Assembly: GCA_045223915.1 (NCBI GenBank) | Contig: JBGUZU010000042.1 | Coordinates: 5,762-69,761, forward strand | DNA: 64,000 nt | Direction of reading: 5' to 3' | Origin: Ruminimicrobiellum sp045223915 | GTDB taxonomy: Bacteria > Elusimicrobiota > Endomicrobiia > Endomicrobiales > Endomicrobiaceae | Part shown: positions 54,287 through 63,854 of the stretch, in pieces | How positions within the stretch are numbered: position 1 is the first letter of the stretch | Layout: each line of letters opens with the position of its first letter | Notes under the pieces: model-generated | Database searches by the model: none | Seen by the model: only the letters and a program-made list of their open reading frames with translations | Told to the model about the DNA's origin: nothing | Made by a program: the position numbers and the translations under genes

Positions 54287-55168
54287 ATGACTACAGCACC
54301 GGAACTTTCAGGTTGTAAATTGTTACATTCGGGTAAAGTAAGGGATGTTTATCAATATCAGGAAGATAAATTGTTAATAGTTGCTACGGACAGAATATCT
54401 GCTTTTGATTACATATTGTCACCTTTAGTTACCGATAAAGGAAAAATCTTACATAAGATATCCATGTTTTGGTTTGATTTTGTTCAAAACATTATTCCAA
54501 ACCACATAATTACGGGAAATTTCGATGAATTCCCGGAAGAGCTCAAACAATATGAGTTCTTAAGAGACAGAGCCATGATAGTTAAAAAAGCAAAAAGAAT
54601 AGATATTGAATGCATAGTCAGAGGTTATCTTGCAGGTTCGGGTTGGAAAGAATATCAAAAAAGCCAAACCGTATGCGGTATAAAATTACCCGCGGGTTTA
54701 CAACAATCTCAACAGTTGCCGGAACCTATTTTTACACCATCGACAAAAGCCGACGACGGTGAACACGATGAAAACATTTCTTTTGAACAAACGGCAAAGT
54801 TAATCGGAGACGATTTGGCGGCACAAATAAGCGAAATGTCCATAACACTTTATAAAAAAGTAAGTGATTATTGCTTGGCAAGAGGAATAATTTTGGCGGA
54901 TACAAAATTGGAATTCGGTATATACGACGGAAAATTAATATTGATAGATGAAATTTTCACACCGGATTCTTCAAGATTTTGGGAAAAAGATAAATATGTT
55001 TTGGGAAAATCTCAAGACAGTTTGGATAAACAATTTGTCAGAGATTATCTCGAACAAATTAAGTGGAACAAACAACCTCCGGTTCCTGTTCTTCCGGAAG
55101 AAGTTGTAAATAAAACAAAAGCAAAATATGTGGAAGCTTATGAAAAAATAACAGGTAGGAATTTTTAA
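54287..55168 (+). CDS. purC: SAICAR synthetase (PurC)
   Basis: 293 residues. Joins CAIR and aspartate in step 8 of purine synthesis, using ATP. GKVRDVYQ with the lysine-arginine pair, TDRISAFDYILSP, ECIVRGYLAGSGWKEYQ, split at a turn, FTPSTKADDGEHDENI and DEIFTPDSSRFW are all family signatures. The length is that of the longer (about 290) PurC form. GGGAG precedes the ATG. It is the first gene of the operon and is one base from purS. Confidence 0.96.
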   Translation: MTTAPELSGCKLLHSGKVRDVYQYQEDKLLIVATDRISAFDYILSPLVTDKGKILHKISMFWFDFVQNIIPNHIITGNFDEFPEELKQYEFLRDRAMIVKKAKRIDIECIVRGYLAGSGWKEYQKSQTVCGIKLPAGLQQSQQLPEPIFTPSTKADDGEHDENISFEQTAKLIGDDLAAQISEMSITLYKKVSDYCLARGIILADTKLEFGIYDGKLILIDEIFTPDSSRFWEKDKYVLGKSQDSLDKQFVRDYLEQIKWNKQPPVPVLPEEVVNKTKAKYVEAYEKITGRNF

Positions 55169-55169
55169 A

Positions 55170-55637
55170 ATGATATTTGAAATTGAAATTAAAACAAAAA
55201 AAGGTTTTGTTGACCCTCAAGGTCTTCATACCGTTTCCGATATATCCGGAATCGGTATAAAAGATATTACCGATGTTTCTTATGTTGCTGTTTACAGAAT
55301 TTCCGGTAATATTACAAACAAACAGGCCGACACGGTCGCAAAAGAATTGTTGAGCGACAAAATAACGGAAGATTATACCGTTAAGCAGTACAAATCTTTG
55401 GAAGATAAAAAGTTGGAAAAAAATTCCATAGAAGTTTGGTATAAACACGGTGTAACAGATACCGTCAGCGAAAGTGTTGTAAAAGCAATAAAAGATTTGG
55501 GAATAAAGGAAGAGTTGGTCGTAAAAACAGGTAAAAAATATTGTCTTAAAGGTAAAAATATAGACGATAAAAAATTGAAAAAAATTGCTACAGGTTTGTT
55601 GGCAAATACTTTAATTCAGGAATATTTAACAAAATGA
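55170..55637 (+). CDS. purS: FGAM synthase subunit PurS, tandem-domain form
   Basis: 155 residues, about twice the usual 80. Both halves look like PurS: residues 1-75 (FEIEIKTKKGFVDPQG, then RISGNITNKQAD) and residues 83-155 (IEVWYKHGVTDTVSES, then LKGKNIDDKKLKKIA). PurS links PurL and PurQ in the formylglycinamidine synthase complex and is normally a dimer of single domains; here one chain may replace the dimer. Its stop overlaps the purL start (ATGA), so synthesis is coupled. Confidence 0.85.
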   Translation: MIFEIEIKTKKGFVDPQGLHTVSDISGIGIKDITDVSYVAVYRISGNITNKQADTVAKELLSDKITEDYTVKQYKSLEDKKLEKNSIEVWYKHGVTDTVSESVVKAIKDLGIKEELVVKTGKKYCLKGKNIDDKKLKKIATGLLANTLIQEYLTK

Positions 55638-58033
55638 AAGTAAACACAATAGAAATTTTAAATTTAAACGACAAGCAGTTAGTTGAATTGAGCAGAAAAA
55701 GTGTTCTTTCTCTTTCACTTGTGGAAATGAAAGAAGTTCAAAAATATTTCCGTAACATAAAGAGAAATCCTACCGATGTCGAGCTTGAAACAATAGCTCA
55801 AACATGGAGCGAACATTGTAAACACAAAACTCTTACCGGCAACATCGAATACACAGAAGAAAAAGGCGGTAAGAAAAAAGTAACAAAATACAAAAATCTT
55901 TTAAAAGAAACAATTTTCAATGCAACTATGAAATTGAACAAAGATTGGTGTATTTCTGTATTTAAAGATAATGCCGGTGTTATCGATTTCGATAAAACAA
56001 ACGGTGTTGCTTTTAAAGTTGAAACACATAACCATCCTTCCGCTCTTGAACCTTACGGAGGTTCAGCAACGGGCATCGGTGGAGTTATAAGAGATATTTT
56101 AGGTGTGGGTCTCGGAGCAAAACCGTTGGCAAATACCGATGTTTTTTGTTTCGGCCTTCCCGACACAAAAGCAAGTGAAGTTCCGGAAGGAATGCATCAC
56201 CCGAAAAGAATAGCAAAAGGTGTTGTTTCCGGAGTCAGAGATTACGGTAACAGAATGGGAATACCTACCGTTAACGGCGGAGTATTCTTCGATAAAGGAT
56301 ATATGGCAAATCCGTTGGTATATTGCGGAACGATGGGAATAATTCCCAAGAATAAATCCGAAAAAGAAGTTAAACCCGGCGATTTGGTTTTGGTTGTCGG
56401 CGGCAGAACAGGCAGAGACGGAATTCACGGAGCAACTTTTTCTTCCGTTGAACTCGATAAAGAATCAGATGTAAGTGCGGTTCAAATCGGTAACCCTATT
56501 GTTGAAAAGAAAGTTTTGGATACTATGCTTAAAGCAAGAGATCTTAATTTATACAGAGCGGTAACGGATTGCGGAGCGGGCGGTCTTTCAAGTGCTGCCG
56601 GTGAGCTCGGAGAAAAAACAGGTCTTGTTATAGATCTTCAAACAGTTCCTTTAAAATATAAAGGACTTGCTCCTTGGGAAATATGGATTTCCGAAGCTCA
56701 GGAAAGAATGGTTTTTGCCGTTCCTCCGAAAAACAAAAACAAAATTTTGAATTTATTTAAAAAAGAAAATGTTGAAGCTACATTTATAGGAAAGTTTACA
56801 AATGACGGTAAACTTTTGTTGAAATACGGTAAAGAAATTGTTGCTGATATGGAAATGTCTTTCTTGCACGGAGGAGTTCCAAAACCTACGAGAAAAGCCG
56901 TATGGAAACAAAAACAAATAAAGAAACAATCTCCAATAAAAGTATCGTCTAAAACTTTGCAGGAAGATATTAAAAAAGTTTTGGCGGATATAAATGTTTG
57001 TTCAAGAGATTGGATAATAAGACAATACGACCACGAAGTTCAAGGTCAAACGGTGGTAAAACCTTTACAGGGAAGTTCAATAGAAAATTCGGGACCTCAA
57101 GATGCCGCTGTAATTTGGCCTTATACGGTAGTTAAAGGTACAAAAAAAGGAGTTGTTTTATCCAACGGTATAAATCCGGAATACGGTAAAGTTGATACTT
57201 ACAAAATGACGGCATCATCAATAGAAGAAGCAATGAGAAACGCCGTTTGTGTAGGTGCAAATCCGGAAAAGATTTCGTTGCTCGACAACTTCTGTTGGGG
57301 AAATCCAAATAAACCCGAAATTTTGGGAAGTCTTGTAAGAGCCGCACAAGCTGCTTACGATTTATCTTTGGGTTACAGTGTTCCTTTTATTTCCGGTAAA
57401 GACAGTTTATATAATGAATATACAATAGACGGCAAAACATATTCGATTCCGCCGGCATTTTTGGTATCTTCGATGTCTGTTATTGAAGATGTAAACAAAA
57501 CCGTTACAATGGATTTGAAAAATGCGGGTAACAGTATTTATTTGATAGGTGTAACCAAAAACGAATTGGGTGCATCCGTTTATTCAAAAATTAAAAACTT
57601 TAAAAACGGAATAGTTCCCGATTTGGATGTTAATGTTTCCAAGAAAACAATGAAAACAATTTTTAATGCAATAAACGAAGGCTTGTTGGAATCTTGTCAC
57701 GATTGTTCCGAAGGCGGTGTTATTACCGCAATATCGGAAATGGCTTTTGCCGGAGATAAAGGTGTAAGCATAAATGCGGATGCGATAAAAACATCCGAAA
57801 AAATGACAATAGCCGAAACTTTATTTTCCGAAAGTAATACAAGATTTTTAGTTGAAGTTTCACCTGAAAATGTCGCAAAATTCGAAAAGTTGTTTAAAGG
57901 TATTGCCGTATCTAAAATCGGTGAAGTTTCAAACGATAAGTTTTTAAAATTGGAATCTAAAAAATCAAAAATTTCCGTTAAGGAAAATATAAAAAATTTA
58001 CAAAAGGCATGGCAAAAAACTTTGCAATGGTAA
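55634..58033 (+). CDS. purL: FGAM synthase subunit PurL
   Basis: 799 residues, the small PurL form that needs separate PurS and PurQ. Seen: TWSEHCKHKTL (His of the active site), FKVETHNHPSALEPYGGSATGIGG, split by its turn, GGRTGRDGIHGATFSS, TDCGAGGLSSAAGE, SIENSGPQDA and CHDCSEGGV near the end. It catalyses the ATP- and glutamine-dependent amidation of FGAR. Start overlaps purS, and purQ follows six bases after the stop. Confidence 0.96.
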   Translation: MKVNTIEILNLNDKQLVELSRKSVLSLSLVEMKEVQKYFRNIKRNPTDVELETIAQTWSEHCKHKTLTGNIEYTEEKGGKKKVTKYKNLLKETIFNATMKLNKDWCISVFKDNAGVIDFDKTNGVAFKVETHNHPSALEPYGGSATGIGGVIRDILGVGLGAKPLANTDVFCFGLPDTKASEVPEGMHHPKRIAKGVVSGVRDYGNRMGIPTVNGGVFFDKGYMANPLVYCGTMGIIPKNKSEKEVKPGDLVLVVGGRTGRDGIHGATFSSVELDKESDVSAVQIGNPIVEKKVLDTMLKARDLNLYRAVTDCGAGGLSSAAGELGEKTGLVIDLQTVPLKYKGLAPWEIWISEAQERMVFAVPPKNKNKILNLFKKENVEATFIGKFTNDGKLLLKYGKEIVADMEMSFLHGGVPKPTRKAVWKQKQIKKQSPIKVSSKTLQEDIKKVLADINVCSRDWIIRQYDHEVQGQTVVKPLQGSSIENSGPQDAAVIWPYTVVKGTKKGVVLSNGINPEYGKVDTYKMTASSIEEAMRNAVCVGANPEKISLLDNFCWGNPNKPEILGSLVRAAQAAYDLSLGYSVPFISGKDSLYNEYTIDGKTYSIPPAFLVSSMSVIEDVNKTVTMDLKNAGNSIYLIGVTKNELGASVYSKIKNFKNGIVPDLDVNVSKKTMKTIFNAINEGLLESCHDCSEGGVITAISEMAFAGDKGVSINADAIKTSEKMTIAETLFSESNTRFLVEVSPENVAKFEKLFKGIAVSKIGEVSNDKFLKLESKKSKISVKENIKNLQKAWQKTLQW

Positions 58034-58039
58034 AATAAA

Positions 58040-58822
58040 ATGAAAAAGATAAAAGTAATTATTATAAGAACGGCAGGAACAAATTGTGATTATGAATTAA
58101 AGTCGGCATTTGAGCTTTGCGGAGCAACCGTCGACAGAGTTCATATAAACGAATTGATATCAAGTAAAAGTAAAATTTTGTCTTACGATATTTTAGCTGT
58201 TCCGGGAGGATTTTCCTACGGAGACGATATCGCTTCGGGTAAAATTTTATCAAACGAAATAAAATATAAATTGGGCGATAATGTTAAAAAGTTTGCATTG
58301 TCGGGAAAACCGATAATCGGTATTTGTAACGGTTTCCAAATACTTGTAAAAATGGGACTTTTACCTAAACCGGAAAATTTCGAACAGATTTCAACATTAT
58401 CTTACAACGATTCAAATAAATTCGAATGCAGATGGGTTCATTTGAAAACGGAAAAGAAAGCTGACGACAGAACATTATGTTTGTGGACGAGAGATTTGCC
58501 CGATGTTATTTCTCTTCCGGTGGCACACGGTGAAGGAAAATTTGTTGCGGATAAAAAAATACTTGATGATATAGAAAAAAATAATCAGGTTGTTTTCAGA
58601 TATTGCGATAAGAACGGAAAAGATACCGTTTATCCGCAGGATCCGAACGGTTCGTTAAATGCAATAGCAGGTATTTGTAATAAAAAAGGCAATGTTTTTG
58701 GACTTATGCCTCATCCGGAAAGATATATTTATGCTTTGCAACATCCGTCAAGAGAAGGTTATGACGGTGTTTACGGTTGGGGAAAGAAAATATTCCAAAA
58801 TGCAATAGATTATTTAAAATAA
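58040..58822 (+). CDS. purQ: FGAM synthase glutaminase subunit PurQ
   Basis: 260 residues. Class I glutamine amidotransferase that supplies ammonia to PurL. The nucleophile is Cys96 in IGICNGFQIL, with GGFSYGDDI before it and LMPHPERY carrying the catalytic His. Near the start TAGTNCDYE replaces the more common PGSNCD. It directly follows purL, which fits the three-protein complex. Confidence 0.95.
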   Translation: MKKIKVIIIRTAGTNCDYELKSAFELCGATVDRVHINELISSKSKILSYDILAVPGGFSYGDDIASGKILSNEIKYKLGDNVKKFALSGKPIIGICNGFQILVKMGLLPKPENFEQISTLSYNDSNKFECRWVHLKTEKKADDRTLCLWTRDLPDVISLPVAHGEGKFVADKKILDDIEKNNQVVFRYCDKNGKDTVYPQDPNGSLNAIAGICNKKGNVFGLMPHPERYIYALQHPSREGYDGVYGWGKKIFQNAIDYLK

Positions 58823-58844
58823 AAAAAGGGAAAGGGGTAATAAA

Positions 58845-59147
58845 ATGAAAAGCTGTATTACTTGTCTTTTTCAAGGCGACAACAATGTCGATGTTGAAGG
58901 GAACGGAAAAGTTTTTTGTATGGTAGACTGCAAATGGAAGAAGGAACAAGATTCTTGTTCAAACTTTACCGAGTATGCAGACTTAAGCAAAGAAATGAGA
59001 TGCCAGTATGCAATGAAAAAAAGCGGCAAAGATAACAGTATCTCGACACTTATAAAGTCGAATTGGTACATAATGATAGCAACTTTTATAATTGCATTTT
59101 TAACATTTTTGGTTGTAGTTAAATTCTTTGATAAGTACATTTTTTAG
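58845..59147 (+). CDS. Cys-rich tail-anchored membrane protein of unknown function
   Basis: 100 residues. Cysteines at 4, 7, 25, 29, 38 and 53 (CITC, CMVDC) form a likely metal- or Fe-S-binding head, and residues 73-93 form one membrane helix near the C-terminus. There is no signal peptide, so the head is probably cytosolic. A GGGG-type ribosome binding site precedes the ATG. It sits 22 bases after purQ and 12 before purD, inside the purine operon. I know of no purine enzyme of this kind, so its function cannot be given. Confidence 0.75.
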   Translation: MKSCITCLFQGDNNVDVEGNGKVFCMVDCKWKKEQDSCSNFTEYADLSKEMRCQYAMKKSGKDNSISTLIKSNWYIMIATFIIAFLTFLVVVKFFDKYIF

Positions 59148-59159
59148 TGTGGGGCAAAA

Positions 59160-60449
59160 ATGAAATTTTTAGTTATAGGTAACGGCGGAAGAGAACATGC
59201 CATTATTTGGAAACTTGCACAGAGCCCGAAAGTAGATAAAATTTATTGTACATTGGGTAATGCGGGAATTTCAAAACAGGCGGAAATAATAAATATTAAA
59301 GTCGACGATTTTGAATCTCTTGCAAAATTTGCAACAGAGAACAAAATAGACTATACATTTGTCGGACCGGAAGTTCCTTTGGCATTGGGAGTTGTGGACT
59401 TTTTTAATTCCAAAGGTTTAAAAATTTTCGGACCTTCCAAAAAAGGTGCATTGCTTGAAGCAAGCAAAAGTTTTGCAAAAGATTTTATGCAAAAATATAA
59501 TGTACCTACTGCCGCTTATCATACATTTACCGACTATAATTCTGCAAAACAATTTCTTGAAACCGAGTGGGAAGAAAATAAGAAAGTTGTTGTAAAAGCA
59601 GACGGTCTTGCAGCAGGTAAAGGTGTTGTAATGTGCCAAAACAGGCAGGAAGCACTTGTTGCCATAAAAGACATGATGCAGGATAAATCTTTCGGTTCTG
59701 CCGGCGATAAAATAATTTTTGAACAATGGTTGGAAGGGCAGGAAACATCCGTTTTGGTTTTTGTTGACGGAAAACATTTTTCAATAATGCCTGCGGCACA
59801 AGATCATAAAAGAGTTGATGACGGGGATAAAGGTTTAAATACGGGCGGTATGGGAGCTTATGCACCTGCACCTATAGCAACCCCGGAACTTTTAAAACAA
59901 GTTAAAGAACAGGTAATGCCTAACATTATGAACGGCTTACAAAAAGAAAATATAGACTATAAAGGTATTTTATATATAGGTTTCATGGTGGATAACGGTA
60001 AACCTTATGTTTTGGAATTTAATTGCAGATTCGGAGACCCCGAAACGCAGGTTATATTGCCGTTACTTGAAACGGATTTGGTGGATATCGTTGAACATAC
60101 CATTAACGGTACATTAAACGAAATAGATATAAAATGGTCAAAAAAATCCGCGGTATGTGTTGTTCTTGCTTCGGGCGGTTATCCTGAAAAATATGAAAAA
60201 AATATTAAGATTTTCGGATTAGACACCGTTAAGGAAGATGAAGCAATTGTTTTTCATGCCGGAACAAAAAAAGATGAACAGGGTAATGTTTTAACATCCG
60301 GCGGAAGAGTTTTGGTATTAACGGCTATTGCAGACGATATAAAATCGGCAATAGATAAAGTTTATGCGGTAATACCTAAAGTTACTTTCGATAAAATGCA
60401 TTATAGAAAAGATATTGCACAGAGGGCATTAAAATGGATAAACAAATAG
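59160..60449 (+). CDS. purD: Phosphoribosylamine-glycine ligase (PurD)
   Basis: 429 residues. Makes glycinamide ribonucleotide (step 2 of purine synthesis). GNGGREHAI at the start, an ATP-grasp domain with VVKADGLAAGKGV, FEQWLEGQETSVL, QDHKRVDDGDKGLNTGGMGAY split over its loop, and LEFNCRFGDPETQ for metal binding. Full length. The last 16 bases overlap purE. Confidence 0.97.
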   Translation: MKFLVIGNGGREHAIIWKLAQSPKVDKIYCTLGNAGISKQAEIINIKVDDFESLAKFATENKIDYTFVGPEVPLALGVVDFFNSKGLKIFGPSKKGALLEASKSFAKDFMQKYNVPTAAYHTFTDYNSAKQFLETEWEENKKVVVKADGLAAGKGVVMCQNRQEALVAIKDMMQDKSFGSAGDKIIFEQWLEGQETSVLVFVDGKHFSIMPAAQDHKRVDDGDKGLNTGGMGAYAPAPIATPELLKQVKEQVMPNIMNGLQKENIDYKGILYIGFMVDNGKPYVLEFNCRFGDPETQVILPLLETDLVDIVEHTINGTLNEIDIKWSKKSAVCVVLASGGYPEKYEKNIKIFGLDTVKEDEAIVFHAGTKKDEQGNVLTSGGRVLVLTAIADDIKSAIDKVYAVIPKVTFDKMHYRKDIAQRALKWINK

Positions 60450-60967
60450 ATGTTGCAGTTATAATGGGTTCGGATTCCGATTTACCCGTAGTTGCCGAAA
60501 CATTGAAAATATTCGATAAGTTCGGTATTAAATATTCCGTAAATATTGCATCCGCACACAGAACGGCGGAATTTGTTAAACAGTGTGTAAATAATGCTGT
60601 TACAAACGGAGCAAAAGCATTTATAGCGGTTGCGGGTATGTCTGCGGCTCTTCCCGGAGTTGTAGCATCTGAAACAATTCTTCCCGTAATAGGTGTTCCT
60701 ATGGAAGGGAAAGCTCTTTCCGGAATGGATGCTCTTTTTTCTATAGCACAAATGCCGCCTTCAATACCGGTAGCATGTATGTCTATAGGTAAAGCCGGTG
60801 CAAAAAATGCGGCAATATTTGCTTTAGAAATTATTGCGGTAAGCAATAAAACTGTTTCGGAAAAACTGTTACAATACAGAAAAGAAATGAAAGAACAAAT
60901 TCTAAGTAAAGACGAAAAATTAAATAAAATCGGTTATCAAAAATACTTGGAAGAAACAAAAAAATAA
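60434..60967 (+). CDS. purE: N5-CAIR mutase (PurE)
   Basis: 177 residues. Moves the carboxyl group of N5-CAIR to give CAIR, the substrate of PurC. Class I signatures: MGSDSDLPV, the SAHRT loop with the catalytic His, AGMSAALPGVVA and GVPM. PurK is not in the window. It starts inside the end of purD (16-base overlap) and has a somewhat longer C-terminal helix than average. Confidence 0.96.
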   Translation: MDKQIDVAVIMGSDSDLPVVAETLKIFDKFGIKYSVNIASAHRTAEFVKQCVNNAVTNGAKAFIAVAGMSAALPGVVASETILPVIGVPMEGKALSGMDALFSIAQMPPSIPVACMSIGKAGAKNAAIFALEIIAVSNKTVSEKLLQYRKEMKEQILSKDEKLNKIGYQKYLEETKK

Positions 60968-60977
60968 CTCCGAAGAT

Positions 60978-62015
60978 ATGAAAAAAGTTTTAGTAGCATT
61001 ATCCGGCGGAGTAGATTCTTCCACAACTGCTTATTTGTTAAAACAACAAGGATTTGATGTTTCCGCCCTTACATTGAAGTTATACGATTCTCACTCGAGA
61101 GCATCCGTATCTTTACAAGCAATAGAAGATGCCAAGAAAGTTTGCGATTTTTTAAATATCAAACATTATGTTCTCGACTTACAAAAAGAATTTCAAGATA
61201 CTATCATAAATAATTTTATAACGTCTTATTTGTCTGCAACAACACCGAATCCGTGTATACTTTGTAACGAAAAAATAAAGTTCGGGCTTTTGCTCGACTA
61301 TGCAAAAAAAGAAGGATTCGATTATTTGGCTACAGGCCATTATGCAAAGATAGAAAAAACAGACGATGAATATAAATTGAAAATCGGTAAAGATAAATCC
61401 AAAGATCAAACATATTTTCTTTACAGATTAACACAAAATGAACTTAAAAATTTAATGTTTCCGTTGGCAGATTATACAAAAGAAGAAATAAGAAACATAG
61501 CTACTACCGCAAATCTTCCTGTTGCCAACAAACCGGACAGCCAGGAAATTTGTTTTATAGAAAAAACTTATCACGAGTTCTTACAAAAGAATATTAAAGA
61601 TTTTAATAAAAAAGTGTTACCGGGACTTATCGTCGATGTTAACGGTAAAAAGCTCGGTAAACACAAAGGATTGATTTTTTATACAATCGGGCAGAGAAGC
61701 GGACTCGGTATAACAACTCCCGAACCTGTATATGTTCTTAAAATGGATAAAGCAACAAATACACTTATTGTAGGAACCAAGAAAGATGTTTTTTCAAGAG
61801 TTGCAAAAATAAAAGATATAACATTTGTATCAAATAAATTCGACGGTAATAATTTTAAAGCCGATGTTAAAATAAGAAGAATGCACGAACCGGCATCGGC
61901 GCTTGTTTCCAAAGATATAATATTGTTCGATGATGAACAAGCTTCCGTTACACCGGGGCAGTCCGCGGTATTTTATGACGGTCCTTATGTTATAGGCGGC
62001 GGAATTATAATTTAA
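60978..62015 (+). CDS. mnmA: tRNA-specific 2-thiouridylase (MnmA)
   Basis: 345 residues. Thiolates U34 of tRNA for Lys, Glu and Gln. The PP-loop is SGGVDSS (9-15); Cys93 (NPCILCNE) and Cys192 (SQEICFIE) are the catalytic pair; ATGHYAKI, KDQTYFLYRL and the C-terminal TPGQSAVFYDG barrel segment match the family. It is 10 bases after purE in the same operon. The U34 sulphur relay genes are not in the window. Confidence 0.96.
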   Translation: MKKVLVALSGGVDSSTTAYLLKQQGFDVSALTLKLYDSHSRASVSLQAIEDAKKVCDFLNIKHYVLDLQKEFQDTIINNFITSYLSATTPNPCILCNEKIKFGLLLDYAKKEGFDYLATGHYAKIEKTDDEYKLKIGKDKSKDQTYFLYRLTQNELKNLMFPLADYTKEEIRNIATTANLPVANKPDSQEICFIEKTYHEFLQKNIKDFNKKVLPGLIVDVNGKKLGKHKGLIFYTIGQRSGLGITTPEPVYVLKMDKATNTLIVGTKKDVFSRVAKIKDITFVSNKFDGNNFKADVKIRRMHEPASALVSKDIILFDDEQASVTPGQSAVFYDGPYVIGGGIII

Positions 62016-62029
62016 TTAAGAGAAAGAAT

Positions 62030-62368
62030 ATGAGAAAAGAAGAAAGAAGTAAAGCTGTTTTTAAATATATTGTGATAGGAATAATCTTTATTACATTTTT
62101 ATGTATTATTTTTAATTCTTCCACATCCCAATTTATTTCAAGATTAATTGAAATTCATAAGCTTAAAACAAATACGGAAAAACTTATAAACGAAAACGAA
62201 AAATATGAAAAGAGACTAAATTATTTAAAAACCAAACCGAAAGAAATAGAAAAAGAAGCGAAAATAGTTTTTGATGTCGTTGCCGAAAACGAAATGGAAT
62301 TTGTTTTTGAGGAAGATTCTCAAAAAGAAGAACCTGAAAAAGAAGCAAATAAAGAGGCAAATCAATGA
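62030..62368 (+). CDS. FtsB/DivIC-like septum formation protein
   Basis: 112 residues. A membrane helix (about 11-29) is followed by a coiled coil (about 38-75) with KLINENEKYEKRLNYL, and an acidic tail. This is the bitopic FtsB/DivIC plan, with a short cytosolic N-terminus and a periplasmic coiled coil that pairs with FtsL in the divisome. The assignment is by architecture and size. It overlaps the next gene by ATGA. Confidence 0.65.
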   Translation: MRKEERSKAVFKYIVIGIIFITFLCIIFNSSTSQFISRLIEIHKLKTNTEKLINENEKYEKRLNYLKTKPKEIEKEAKIVFDVVAENEMEFVFEEDSQKEEPEKEANKEANQ

Positions 62369-63183
62369 AATTCAAAATATTGGCTTTAGTGTTGGCTCTT
62401 TTTCTTATTCCTGATATTATTTTTGCTTATTCGAATCCGGCTATTGATAAGAAAATAAAAATAGCCGTTACAACTTCAAATTTGGCTGATCTTTTAGATG
62501 AAATATGTAAAGATAAAATAGAAGTTTTTACAATTATTCCTACCTCAATATGTCCGGGAAGTTACGATATCGATGCCAAAACAATAAAAGAAATCAATAA
62601 GTGCAATATTGTTTTATATCATCATTGGCAACCGTGGATTAAAGACTTAAAATACAAAATAACCAGATTGGGAATGGTCTACAGAGAACTGAAGACAAGA
62701 GGAAATTATATGATTCCTTATATAAATTTAAGAGCCGCACGGGAATTGTTGGACTTGTTATCTATTTGGGATAGCGATAATAAAGATTTTTATGAACAGA
62801 ACTTTTTGGATTATTCTTTCAGAGTAAATTTTTTAGCGGAAGAAATAGCAAAAAACGGTTACAACAAATATAACAAAAAAATTGTGTGCAACTCACAAAT
62901 ATCAACTTTCATGGAATGGTTGGGTTTTGATATTGTTATGTCATACGGTAAATCAAGCAATATGTCGTCGGCGGAAATGTTAATGCTTACGAAAAAAATA
63001 AAAAAAGAAAAAGTTAAATATGTTGTGGATAATTTGCAGGCGGGAACCGATGTCGGAAGAACGCTGGCAGAAGATTTAAAAATGAACCATATCATTATAA
63101 GTAATTTTGTTCTCGGCAGATCGTATATAAATACTTTAAAAAACAATATCGATAAAATAAATAAGGCACTGGAACAAAAATGA
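62365..63183 (+). CDS. Metal ABC transporter substrate-binding protein (ZnuA-like)
   Basis: 272 residues with a signal peptide (cleavage near IIFA-YS, residue 22). The cluster 9 (Zn/Mn) fold is suggested by KIAVTTSNLADLLDEI, EINKCNIVLYHHWQPW and VVDNLQAGTDVG in the C-lobe. The first metal ligand, usually a His in a CPxHYD or DPHxYEP type sequence, reads CPGSYD, so a canonical ligand is missing and specificity may differ. It overlaps genes on both sides, and an ATPase gene follows. The metal is unknown. Confidence 0.75.
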   Translation: MKFKILALVLALFLIPDIIFAYSNPAIDKKIKIAVTTSNLADLLDEICKDKIEVFTIIPTSICPGSYDIDAKTIKEINKCNIVLYHHWQPWIKDLKYKITRLGMVYRELKTRGNYMIPYINLRAARELLDLLSIWDSDNKDFYEQNFLDYSFRVNFLAEEIAKNGYNKYNKKIVCNSQISTFMEWLGFDIVMSYGKSSNMSSAEMLMLTKKIKKEKVKYVVDNLQAGTDVGRTLAEDLKMNHIIISNFVLGRSYINTLKNNIDKINKALEQK

Positions 63184-63854
63184 TTCCTTCCGCTATATCT
63201 CTATCAAATATAAATCTTATATACTCCGATAAATATATACTCAAAAACATAAATCTGAATATAAATAAAGGTGATTGTGTAAGTATATCCGGTCATAACG
63301 GTGCGGGGAAAACCACATTGTTTAAAATAATCAACGGCTTAGTAAAACCCACGAGCGGAACAATCAAAATATTTAATAATAATTCGGATAATGAAATAAA
63401 AAAAAGAATCGGCTATATTCCGCAGATAAATAAATTTGAAGAGAATGTCCCTATAACCGTTAAGCAGGTTATAGAAATCGGAATAACGGCAAGGAAAGGC
63501 ATATTTAAAAAATTATCGAAACAAGATAACTTGCTTGTTGAAAATATTGCCGCAAAACTTGATATACATAAATTGTTGAATACCCCTATAGGAAAACTGT
63601 CCGGCGGGGAAATGCAAAAAGTGTCTATAGCAAGAGTTTTGGCACAACAAGCCGATATTATATTGTTGGATGAACCGTTATCCAATCTTGATATAAAATC
63701 TCAAAAAAATATTGTTGAAATTATAGAAAATATACATTCTGATAAAGAGCATACTCTTTTAATTGTGTTGCATAATTTAGAACAAAAACCGAAATGTTGT
63801 AACAGCGAAATTGTCCTTGAAAAAGGCGAAATCGTAAATTATAAATTGTCATAA
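63180..63854 (+). CDS. ABC transporter ATP-binding protein (ZnuC-like)
   Basis: 224 residues. Walker A GHNGAGKTT (about residues 34-42), Q-loop YIPQINKFEENVP, signature LSGGEMQKVSIAR, Walker B IILLDEPLSNLD and the H-loop VLHNLEQ. VKQVIEIGITARKG and the overall size match ATPases of the ZnuC/metal family. It overlaps the substrate-binding gene by ATGA. No permease gene lies before the window ends, only repeats. Confidence 0.88.
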   Translation: MIPSAISLSNINLIYSDKYILKNINLNINKGDCVSISGHNGAGKTTLFKIINGLVKPTSGTIKIFNNNSDNEIKKRIGYIPQINKFEENVPITVKQVIEIGITARKGIFKKLSKQDNLLVENIAAKLDIHKLLNTPIGKLSGGEMQKVSIARVLAQQADIILLDEPLSNLDIKSQKNIVEIIENIHSDKEHTLLIVLHNLEQKPKCCNSEIVLEKGEIVNYKLS

